This document shows, piece by piece, positions 1-7,195 of a DNA stretch of 7,195 nucleotides. Position 1 is the stretch's first letter. Every line of letters starts with the position of its first letter. Where the stretch lies: assembly GCA_030615855.1 (NCBI GenBank), contig JAUWYL010000036.1, positions 1 to 7,195 of the forward strand, given 5' to 3'. Made by a program: the position numbers and the translations under genes. The notes beneath the pieces were generated by a model. That model was not told the origin of the DNA, did not search any database, and saw only the letters and a program-made list of their open reading frames with translations. This DNA comes from a bacterium (lineage in GTDB: Bacteria; UBP18; UBA7526).

Positions 1-110
1 TATCAGAATGAGAATTCAGAATATCAGATTTCAGATTCAATCTGGCCCTCTGATAACTGACCCTCTCCATCTGGTGCTCTGGTAATCTGGTATTCTAATT
101 ACACTAGTCG
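1..110. repeat. Degenerate TCAGA / TCTGG short-repeat tract upstream of the putative origin
   Basis: The left part has WTCAGA at 2, 15, 23 and 30. The right part has the opposite-strand form: ATCTGG at 40, 69 and 85, CTCTGG at 77 and CTCTGA at 48. The motif therefore switches strand near 38, where CAGATTCAATCTG forms a 13-base interrupted palindrome (32-44). Unit spacing is irregular, so this is neither a clean tandem array nor a CRISPR. No gene is visible in it. It may extend beyond the left edge. Its function is unknown; it resembles the degenerate repeats in the other gaps of this window in style but not in sequence. Confidence 0.6.
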
Positions 111-140
111 CGCAACCCTTCAACGTATGCCGTAAGACGG

Positions 141-221
141 GGTGGATAAAGCTGTAAGTATCCTGGGGATAAACTGGGGATAGATAAGTGGTTGGGGAGA
201 GGTTGTGGATAGTGGGGATAA
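141..221 (-). promoter_or_regulatory. Cluster of five DnaA-box-like 9-mers (candidate oriC)
   Basis: Five 9-mers read TTATCCACA-like on the minus strand. On the plus strand they are GGTGGATAA (141-149), TGGGGATAA (164-172), TGGGGATAG (175-183), TGTGGATAG (204-212) and TGGGGATAA (213-221). Each has one or two mismatches to the E. coli consensus, and all share one orientation. The last two abut, and boxes two and three are 11 bases apart, about one helical turn. Weaker plus-strand matches are TTATTCCCA (233-241) and GTATCCCCA (287-295). In many bacteria oriC lies next to dnaN, usually between it and dnaA, so the location supports an origin. The recurring TGGGGATA form may be the box preferred by this organism's DnaA. 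Binding is inferred, not shown. Confidence 0.6.
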
Positions 222-248
222 GTAGACCGCACTTATTCCCAGATTATC

Positions 249-350
249 AAGAGGAGAATCTGAGACTTCTCCCTTAAAAGAAAAAAGTATCCCCATAATT
301 AACAGACCATTATTATTCTTATTCTTTAATTAAGATAGAAAGATAAGAAG
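249..350. other. A+T-rich tract next to the DnaA-box cluster (candidate duplex-unwinding region)
   Basis: The stretch between the box cluster and dnaN is visibly A+T-rich, with runs such as TTAAAAGAAAAAAG (274-287) and TTATTATTCTTATTCTTTAA (310-329). It begins with an imperfect hairpin: GGAGAA (253-258) pairs with TTCTCC (267-272), extended by AAG/CTT across one bulged A. A box cluster flanked by an easily melted tract is the usual layout of a bacterial origin. The tract also overlaps the region where the dnaN promoter must lie, but no convincing -35/-10 pair stands out. The boundaries are approximate. Confidence 0.4.
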
Positions 351-366
351 AAAGGAAATAGGATTT

Positions 367-1515
367 ATGAAGATTAGTTGTTTTCAGGGAGATTTGATAA
401 GGGGAATTCAGACCGTAGGAAGTGCTGTGGCGGCAAGAGCCACTCTTCCCATCCTAACCAATATTCTATTGGAGGCAAAAAAGGAGAAGATAGAATTATC
501 GGCCACTGACTTAGAGATTGGGATCAAGTGTAGCGTCCCGGCCCAGGTCAAGAAGGAGGGTGCCATTACCATCTCGGCCAAGAGGTTCTCTGATATCGTA
601 AGGGAGTTGCCTGAAGGGCCAGTAGAGATGGAGACAGAGGATAGCCAGATGAAGATATCCTCTTCTGGAATATTCTTCAAAGTCCTGGGTCTTCCCGCAG
701 AGGAGTTTCCCACCTTACCAAAGGTGGAGAGCGAAAATCGGTTCTCTTTGGACTCTCAGCTTTTAAGAGGGATGGTCCAGAAGACTATCTTCGCCAATTC
801 CCGGGATGAAACAAGGTATATCCTGAACGGTAGTTACTTAGAGATGGAGAAGGATAGGATAATCATGACCGCCACTGATGGTCACCGGTTGGCAACCATA
901 AGCCACAGAATAGAGAAGGGGCCAAAGAAGAAGATAGGAGCCATCATTCCCACAAAGGCATTGAATGAATTGAATAGACTATTGGAGGAGCCAAAGAAGG
1001 TTGAGGCCACAATTGGTGAGAATCAGATCTCCTTCTCTTTAGACCTGCCCGCCGAAGCCCCTGCCTCGTCGGCAGACAGGTCGGCGCAGGCAGGTGGAAT
1101 TATACTGAGTTCCAAACTCATCGAGGGTCAATTCCCGGACTATAAGCAACTCATTCCAAAGAAGAGCGCCAAGAGACTTTCCATAAATAGGGAGAAGTTA
1201 TTGAAAGGGGTGAGGAGGGCAGCCTTACTTGCCGATGCCCGAACCGGAGCCGTGGAATTACTAGCCTATTCCAATAAACTCATCATAAGGTCCCAGACCC
1301 CCCAGGTGGGTGAGGCCCGGGAGGAGATGGACATCGATTATTCTGGAGAGGAGATCAGGACGGCATATAATGCCCGATATATTCTGGATATTTTACGAAA
1401 TATATCCTCAGAAGAGGTCACCTTAGAATTGAATGAACCTTTGAGTCCAGGAGTAATCAGACCAGTAAGTGAAGAGGATTATCTCTGCGTCATCATGCCC
1501 ATGAGAATCACTTAA
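367..1515 (+). CDS. dnaN: DNA polymerase III beta subunit (sliding clamp)
   Basis: Beta sliding clamp, a ring-shaped homodimer that encircles DNA, tethers the replicative polymerase and docks many partners through a hydrophobic cleft. The 382-residue product covers all three clamp domains. Recognisable features are the N-terminal RATLPILTNILLEA block (24-37), the cleft motif TDGHRLA (170-176), SKLIEGQFPDY (249-259) and the terminal MPMR (377-380), which also lines the cleft. The ATG at 367 follows GAAAGGA (350-356) and AGGA (360-363), and the protein starts in register with family members. It is slightly longer than the usual 366-375 residues because residues about 227-243 are extra. These are encoded by a G+C-rich palindromic repeat (1043-1095) inserted at a beta-turn between SFSLD and GIILSSK; E. 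coli DnaN passes directly from one strand to the next there. The frame stays open and all cleft motifs are intact, so the gene is probably functional. Confidence 0.97.
   Translation: MKISCFQGDLIRGIQTVGSAVAARATLPILTNILLEAKKEKIELSATDLEIGIKCSVPAQVKKEGAITISAKRFSDIVRELPEGPVEMETEDSQMKISSSGIFFKVLGLPAEEFPTLPKVESENRFSLDSQLLRGMVQKTIFANSRDETRYILNGSYLEMEKDRIIMTATDGHRLATISHRIEKGPKKKIGAIIPTKALNELNRLLEEPKKVEATIGENQISFSLDLPAEAPASSADRSAQAGGIILSSKLIEGQFPDYKQLIPKKSAKRLSINREKLLKGVRRAALLADARTGAVELLAYSNKLIIRSQTPQVGEAREEMDIDYSGEEIRTAYNARYILDILRNISSEEVTLELNEPLSPGVIRPVSEEDYLCVIMPMRIT
1043..1095. repeat. G+C-rich palindromic element inserted in frame in dnaN
   Basis: A 53-base hairpin-forming sequence. ACCTGCC (1043-1049) pairs with GGCAGGT (1089-1095), and CGCCGA (1050-1055) pairs with TCGGCG (1081-1086), leaving a two-base bulge at 1087-1088. 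An inner stem CTGCC/GGCAG (1061-1065 with 1071-1075) closes a five-base loop. By hand count 39 of 53 bases are G or C, far above the surrounding gene. It encodes an Ala/Ser-rich peptide (residues about 227-243) lacking in ordinary DnaN. It contains no stop triplet in any of the six frames. Its first 12 bases including two flanking bases (1041-1052) recur exactly at 2331-2342 near the start of gyrB. Confidence 0.75.
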
Positions 1516-1605
1516 CAGTGAACAAGTAACAATGAACAATGAACAAGTAACAGTGAACAATGAACAATTTAATTGCTACTTACTACTTATTCCTTACTAC
1601 TTATT
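1516..1605. repeat. Two short-repeat families in the dnaN-dciA gap
   Basis: Immediately after the dnaN stop, a GAACAA/GTAACA family appears. TGAACAAGTAACA occurs at 1519-1531 and 1540-1552, AACAGTGAACAA at 1514-1525 and 1549-1560, and further AATGAACAA copies at 1531 and 1559. Then a pyrimidine-rich family follows: CTTACTACTTATT at 1579-1591 and again at 1593-1605, 14 bases apart. No hairpin with a T-run (terminator) is seen, so dnaN and dciA could be cotranscribed through it. No gene is visible in this gap. Confidence 0.7.
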
Positions 1606-1629
1606 ACTTCCGAGTGAAGCGAGGACTGG

Positions 1630-2112
1630 ATGAGGCCCCGGAGAATTAAGAGAATCCTGAATGCTATTCTGCGTAAGTTAGGGCTGGAGAAGAGAATCAA
1701 GGAGTATGCCATTCTATCCTTCTGGAATGATGCAGTAGGGGAGAGTATCGCTCTCCATACTAAGCCCATTAAGGTCTATGATGGTAGGATGACTGTCCTT
1801 GTGGAGAGCTCCTCCTGGACTCAGGAGCTTACCTTTTTGAAGAGTGGAATAATGGAAAGACTGAATAGCACCATTGGGAAAGAGGTCATTAAGGATATCT
1901 ACTTTAAAATAGGAGAGATAAAAAAGTCTTTTCCAGAAGAGAAGAAAGAAAAGGCAATAGATTTAGAAAGCGTAAAGTTAGATAAGGGAAAGAGAAGAAA
2001 GATAGAAGAGAGTTTAAAGAAGATAGAGGACCCTGAGATAAAGAAAATACTAAAGAATTTTCTCACTAAAGAAGCAAAGTATGAGACTATTAGGGACGAG
2101 AAGAGAGAATAA
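1630..2112 (+). CDS. dciA: DUF721 / DciA-type replicative helicase partner
   Basis: A 160-residue protein of the DUF721 family. DciA is the widespread, probably ancestral, bacterial protein that interacts with the DnaB helicase and promotes its loading where DnaC/DnaI-type loaders are absent. The N-terminal domain shows the family signature: FWNDAVGESIALHTKP (about 31-46), then a VLVESSSWTQELTFLK block (about 56-71) with the conserved tryptophan, and ERLNSTIGKEVIKDIYFKIG (about 76-95). The C-terminal third is highly charged and probably helical (KRRKIEESLKKIEDPEIKKI), as is common in this family. The ATG at 1630 is preceded by GAGG (1621-1624) at five bases. A position between dnaN and gyrB matches the actinobacterial order, where the DUF721 gene sits next to gyrB, but here recF is missing. 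The family call is secure; the helicase role is inherited from homologues. Confidence 0.88.
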   Translation: MRPRRIKRILNAILRKLGLEKRIKEYAILSFWNDAVGESIALHTKPIKVYDGRMTVLVESSSWTQELTFLKSGIMERLNSTIGKEVIKDIYFKIGEIKKSFPEEKKEKAIDLESVKLDKGKRRKIEESLKKIEDPEIKKILKNFLTKEAKYETIRDEKRE

Positions 2113-2122
2113 CGGTTACTAC

Positions 2123-2140
2123 GTCCCGATATATCGGGAC
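2123..2140. repeat. Perfect 18-base palindrome GTCCCGATATATCGGGAC
   Basis: The sequence equals its own reverse complement over 18 bases. It sits between the first GGTTACTAC and the first TGTTACTA of the gap repeat, like a cassette inserted in that unit. It could be a dimeric protein binding site or one copy of a dispersed palindromic repeat; this single copy cannot decide between them. Confidence 0.7.
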
Positions 2141-2188
2141 TGTTACTATTGGTTACTACGCTTCGCTGTTACTAACGGTTGCTTTTAT

Positions 2189-2212
2189 CCCGACCCCTTA
2201 AAAAGGGGCGGG
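2189..2212. repeat. Strong hairpin in the dciA-gyrB gap
   Basis: CCCCTT (2194-2199) pairs with AAGGGG (2203-2208) around an AAA loop. CCCG (2189-2192) and CGGG (2209-2212) extend it to ten base pairs with one bulged A. No T-run follows on either strand, so it is a poor intrinsic terminator. It may be another dispersed palindromic unit, or may influence gyrB mRNA stability. Confidence 0.6.
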
Positions 2213-2316
2213 GCAAGGTTCTTCGCCGAAGGCGGAGGCACCCTTATACTAATCACCGGTAACCATTCGTAACTGTTAGTAACCTTTACTAAAGAGTGGC
2301 CCAGGAAGAAAGGTAG

Positions 2317-4806
<2,490 letters not shown>

Positions 4807-4807
4807 G

Positions 4808-4917
4808 CGCAGATTAACGCAGATCAAAACGCAGATGATCGCAGATAACAACACGGATAGACACGGATATCAGACATCAGAAGTTAGATAGTTCTATTGT
4901 CTTATGGTCGTATGGTC
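4808..4917. repeat. CGCAGAT, ACACGGATA and TATGGTC repeats in the gap after gyrB
   Basis: CGCAGAT occurs four times at irregular spacing (4808, 4818, 4830, 4840). Next come two adjacent copies of ACACGGATA (4851-4859, 4861-4869), then ATCAGACATCAGA-like sequence (about 4869-4881) that recalls the TCAGA repeats at the left edge of the window. Finally TATGGTC occurs twice (4903-4909, 4911-4917). No hairpin terminator follows gyrB. A weak promoter for the next gene could lie around 4897-4923 (TTGTCT, then TAAATA after only 15 bases), but it is not convincing. No gene is visible here. Confidence 0.65.
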
Positions 4918-4942
4918 TAAATAAAGAAAAGGAGGATAGAAA

Positions 4943-5518
4943 ATGAAGCGATGTCTCATTAGTTTACTAGCGGTTAGTATTGCAGTAGTTTTTCTTACGG
5001 GCGAAACAGTGAGGAGCAAGACTAAAGATGAATTAGGTATAGTCATTGATAGAATAGTGAAAGTACTAAAGTATGGTAGCATGAGTGAAAAACCAGATGC
5101 TGCTATAGCATTAGGAATGATTGGTGATCCGAGGGCCATAGAGCCTTTATTCGAATATTTGAAATATAGTAAGAACGATCACCTACGAACTGAGATAGTG
5201 AAGGCGTTGGGAAGGATTGGCGATAAAAAAGCGACTCCAGCATTAATTGAGGCCCTTTTAAATGATAGTTATCGCCATACGCGTTGTGAGGCAGCAAGAG
5301 CTTTAGGAGAGATAGGCGATAAAAGAGCTATCCCTGCCTTAGAAAAGGCTTTAAAAGACGAGTATTATCATACTCGTTGGCGAGCTGCAAAAGCTTTGAA
5401 GAAACTTACGGGTAAGGATTATACCTATGAAGGATCCAAAGAAACTCCTTTAAAAGAAGTTGAAGAGATGATGAAAGAGATCAAAGAAATGGAGAAAGCA
5501 CTTCCAAAACAGAAGTAG
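4943..5518 (+). CDS. Exported HEAT-repeat (PBS-lyase HEAT-like) protein of unknown function
   Basis: A 191-residue protein. Residues 1-25 form a signal peptide (MKRC, then the hydrophobic run LISLLAVSIAVVFLTG). There is no clear lipobox, so it is probably periplasmic or anchored by the uncleaved segment. Residues about 50-160 hold three full HEAT-like repeats and a partial fourth, with the recurring pattern AA.ALG.IGD.RAI..L: ALGMIGDPRAIEPL (56-69), ALGRIGDKKATPAL (88-101), ALGEIGDKRAIPAL (120-133) and ALKKLTG (151-157). A charged, helical tail follows (168-190). Such repeats are protein-binding scaffolds; no catalytic motif is seen. The start is fixed by a strong Shine-Dalgarno AAGGAGG (4929-4935) seven bases before the ATG. 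It sits between gyrB and gyrA, 39 bases before gyrA. Lysine is coded mostly AAA (about two to one by hand count), whereas AAG dominates in gyrB and gyrA, suggesting a recent arrival. Its partner is unknown. Confidence 0.85.
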   Translation: MKRCLISLLAVSIAVVFLTGETVRSKTKDELGIVIDRIVKVLKYGSMSEKPDAAIALGMIGDPRAIEPLFEYLKYSKNDHLRTEIVKALGRIGDKKATPALIEALLNDSYRHTRCEAARALGEIGDKRAIPALEKALKDEYYHTRWRAAKALKKLTGKDYTYEGSKETPLKEVEEMMKEIKEMEKALPKQK

Positions 5519-5557
5519 TAAAGATATTGTTTTTGCCCAGGAGGAAAGGATTAGGAG

Positions 5558-7195
5558 ATGGTAGAGATTAAAGAGAAGATTATTCCCATCTATATTGAAG
5601 ATGAGATGAAGGATGCCTATATCGATTACGCCATGAGCGTCATCATCGGGAGGGCATTACCGGATGTAAGAGATGGATTAAAACCCGTGCATAGAAGGAT
5701 TCTCTATGCCATGCATCAGATGGGATCAACCCATAATAAGCCCTATCGAAAATCGGCCCGCATCGTGGGTGAAACATTGGGGAAGTTCCATCCTCACGGG
5801 GATGCTGCGATCTACGATACCCTGACCAGGATGGTCCAGGACTTCTCCCTGAGACACCCCTTAATCGATGGTCAGGGTAACTTCGGTTCTCTGGATGGTG
5901 ATGAGCCAGCGGCCATGAGATATACTGAGGTTAGATTAGGACCCTTAGCTGAGGAGTTGTTGAGGGATATTGAGAAGGAGACGGTGAACTTCGGTCCCAA
6001 CTTCGATGGCTCTCTCCAAGAGCCCTATATTCTGCCTTCTGCCATACCAAACCTCTTAGTCAACGGCTCTTCGGGAATTGCGGTAGGCATGGCCACCAAT
6101 ATCCCTCCCCATAATTTAGAAGAGGTGGTGGATGGCACAATCGCGGTCATAGATGATCCAGAGATTGAGGTGGAGAAGTTAATCCCCGTTATTAAGGGAC
6201 CAGACTTCCCTACCGGGGCCCTAATCTGTGGAAGGAGTGGAATAAATGAAGCATATACCACAGGAAGAGGACATATTACCCTAAGGGCCAGGGTGGATAT
6301 TGAGAAGCATAAGGGAGGAAGGGAGTATCTCATAGTAAAAGAGATACCCTTCCAGGTGAATAAGGCAAGGTTAGTGGAGTCCATCGCTAATTTAGTTAGG
6401 GCCAAGAAGATTGAGGGGATAGCGGACTTAAGGGATGAGTCGGATAGGAAAGGAATGAGGGTTGTCATTGAATTGAAGAGGGGCGAAATCGCTCAGGTTA
6501 TCCTGAATCAATTATTCAAGCATACTCAATTGCAGACTACCTTCGGGGTGATCATGCTCGCTCTGGTTAATAACCGCCCTCGGGTCTTAAACCTTAAGCA
6601 AGTAATCGTCCACTACGTTGAACATAGAAGAAGAGTGACGGTAAAGAGGATAGAGTATGAGTTAAGAAAGGCCTCTTTGCGGGCCCATATCTTAGAGGGC
6701 CTGCGTATTGCCATCGCTAACTTGGATAAGACGATAAAGATCATCAGGACCTCCAAGTCTGTGGAAGAGGCAAGAGAGAAGTTAATCAAGGCCTTTGAGT
6801 TAAGTGAGGAACAGGCCCAGGCCATCCTAGATATGAAGTTGCAGCGCCTGACTGGACTGGAGAGAGAGAAGTTAGACCTGGAGTATAAGGAATTAGAGAA
6901 GAGGATAAAGGAGTATAAAACAATCTTAAAAGATCCCCAGAAAGTCCTGGATATTATTAGTGAAGATTTATTGGCTATTAAGAAGAAGTACGGGGATAAA
7001 AGAAGGACTCAGATTACCAAGGCCGCGGTGGAGGAGTTCCGGGTAGAGGACTTAATCGCTGAGGAGGATGTGGCCATTACCGTTTCCCATACTGGTTACA
7101 TAAAGAGAATCCCGGTCTCCATCTATCGCGTGCAAAGGAGAGGTGGAAGAGGGGTCACGGGAATGGGGACCAAGGAGGAGGATTTCATAGAGCAT
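5558..7195 (+). CDS. gyrA: DNA gyrase subunit A (3' end beyond the window)
   Basis: The DNA cleavage and rejoining subunit of gyrase; 546 codons are present and the frame is open to the right edge. The full protein is normally about 800-850 residues. The winged-helix domain has HPHGDAAIYDT (78-88) and RYTE with catalytic Tyr122, SSGIAVGMATNIPPHN (171-186) includes the DNA-intercalating Ile174, and IQ/LQ-type coiled-coil sequence (about 355-490) contains LDMKLQRLTGLE. Numbering matches E. coli GyrA through this region. The GyrA box QRRGGRG (526-532) opens the C-terminal beta-pinwheel and argues for gyrase rather than topoisomerase IV ParC. The quinolone-region position 83 is Ala instead of Ser, while Asp87 is kept. 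The ATG at 5558 is the family start (EDEMKDAYIDYAMSVI follows). AGGAGG (5539-5544) lies 13 bases upstream and AAAGGA (5545-5550) seven bases upstream. The 39-base gap suggests cotranscription with the HEAT gene. Confidence 0.97.
   Translation, partial: MVEIKEKIIPIYIEDEMKDAYIDYAMSVIIGRALPDVRDGLKPVHRRILYAMHQMGSTHNKPYRKSARIVGETLGKFHPHGDAAIYDTLTRMVQDFSLRHPLIDGQGNFGSLDGDEPAAMRYTEVRLGPLAEELLRDIEKETVNFGPNFDGSLQEPYILPSAIPNLLVNGSSGIAVGMATNIPPHNLEEVVDGTIAVIDDPEIEVEKLIPVIKGPDFPTGALICGRSGINEAYTTGRGHITLRARVDIEKHKGGREYLIVKEIPFQVNKARLVESIANLVRAKKIEGIADLRDESDRKGMRVVIELKRGEIAQVILNQLFKHTQLQTTFGVIMLALVNNRPRVLNLKQVIVHYVEHRRRVTVKRIEYELRKASLRAHILEGLRIAIANLDKTIKIIRTSKSVEEAREKLIKAFELSEEQAQAILDMKLQRLTGLEREKLDLEYKELEKRIKEYKTILKDPQKVLDIISEDLLAIKKKYGDKRRTQITKAAVEEFRVEDLIAEEDVAITVSHTGYIKRIPVSIYRVQRRGGRGVTGMGTKEEDFIEH

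Larger units (their letters stand above)
2113..2284. repeat. Mosaic of GTTACTA repeats and palindromes in the dciA-gyrB gap
   Basis: This gap is built of small repeats. GGTTACTACG occurs at 2114-2123 and 2151-2160, each followed by a small insert and then TGTTACTA (2141-2148 and 2167-2174). Inverted copies close the right side: GTTAGTAACC at 2275-2284 is the opposite-strand form of GTTACTAAC (2168-2176), and GGTTACTA (2114-2121) with TAGTAACC (2277-2284) brackets the whole block as an 8-base inverted repeat. Between them lie a perfect palindrome (2123-2140), a strong hairpin (2189-2212) and a small CGCC-GAA-GGCG hairpin (about 2223-2233). The block could be a small non-autonomous element or nested repeats. 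No protein gene is credible here. Confidence 0.65.

Noticed and set aside
408-713. Minus-strand open frame of about 100 codons within dnaN
   Set aside because: It is the complement of the clearly conserved dnaN frame; the purine-rich coding strand produces many such shadows.
1043-1095. Frameshift or assembly error in dnaN
   Set aside because: The frame is kept on both sides, with conserved beta-strand sequence before and after. A related sequence recurs in gyrB, so an inserted repeat explains it better.
2189-2212. Intrinsic terminator between dciA and gyrB
   Set aside because: The hairpin is strong, but no T-run follows on either strand, and it sits among other palindromic repeats.
2081-2272. 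Open frame of 63 codons overlapping the end of dciA
   Set aside because: It overlaps dciA out of frame and then runs only through the palindromic repeats of the gap. It has no ribosome binding site and no recognisable protein pattern.
4808-4869. Possible CRISPR array
   Set aside because: The repeat units are only 7-9 bases at irregular spacing of about 3-5 bases, with no unique spacers of normal length and no cas genes.
4897-4923. Sigma-70-type promoter before the HEAT gene
   Set aside because: TTGTCT and TAAATA are only 15 bases apart and overlap the TATGGTC repeat; the match is too weak to annotate.
6025-6468. Minus-strand open frame of 147 codons within gyrA
   Set aside because: It lies wholly opposite conserved gyrA sequence, including the SSGIAVGMATNIPPHN region, and shows no protein family features of its own.
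5558-7195. Topoisomerase IV subunit A (parC)
   Set aside because: The GyrA box QRRGGRG is present, GyrB lies upstream, and E. coli GyrA numbering is kept through the catalytic tyrosine.

Overview
The window carries the core replication and topology locus of a bacterium: dnaN (sliding clamp), a DUF721/DciA-type gene, gyrB, a small exported HEAT-repeat gene, and the first two thirds of gyrA, which runs off the right edge. All genes lie on the + strand. The left edge, before dnaN, looks like part of a replication origin: a cluster of DnaA-box-like 9-mers in one orientation followed by an A+T-rich tract. dnaA is not in the window but could lie just to the left. recF, which often sits between dnaN and gyrB, is absent.

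Layout: 1-110 degenerate TCAGA/TCTGG repeats; 141-350 putative origin; 367-1515 dnaN; 1516-1605 short repeats; 1630-2112 dciA; 2113-2284 a mosaic of palindromes and GTTACTA repeats; 2323-4806 gyrB; 4808-4917 CGCAGAT/ACACGGATA/TATGGTC repeats; 4943-5518 the HEAT-repeat protein; 5558-7195 gyrA (partial). Every large gap holds its own kind of short degenerate repeat. Three G+C-rich hairpin-forming repeats lie inside the reading frames of dnaN (one) and gyrB (two), where they encode extra peptides without breaking the frame. This resembles the Rickettsia palindromic elements.

How the genes work together: DnaN is the polymerase processivity clamp, DciA is the widespread bacterial loader/partner of the replicative helicase, and GyrB with GyrA forms DNA gyrase, which removes positive supercoils ahead of the fork. 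The HEAT-repeat protein has a signal peptide and no obvious role in replication. Its different codon use and its position suggest it was inserted between gyrB and gyrA.

Organism: the strong Shine-Dalgarno sequences, long-form GyrB, AGG/AGA arginine codons, purine-rich coding strand and repeat-rich gaps suggest an uncultured Gram-negative-type bacterial lineage, perhaps a candidate phylum such as Omnitrophota or a relative. That placement is an impression from style only and has low confidence. The genes are otherwise canonical; the most unusual signal is the repeat colonisation of essential genes and gaps.
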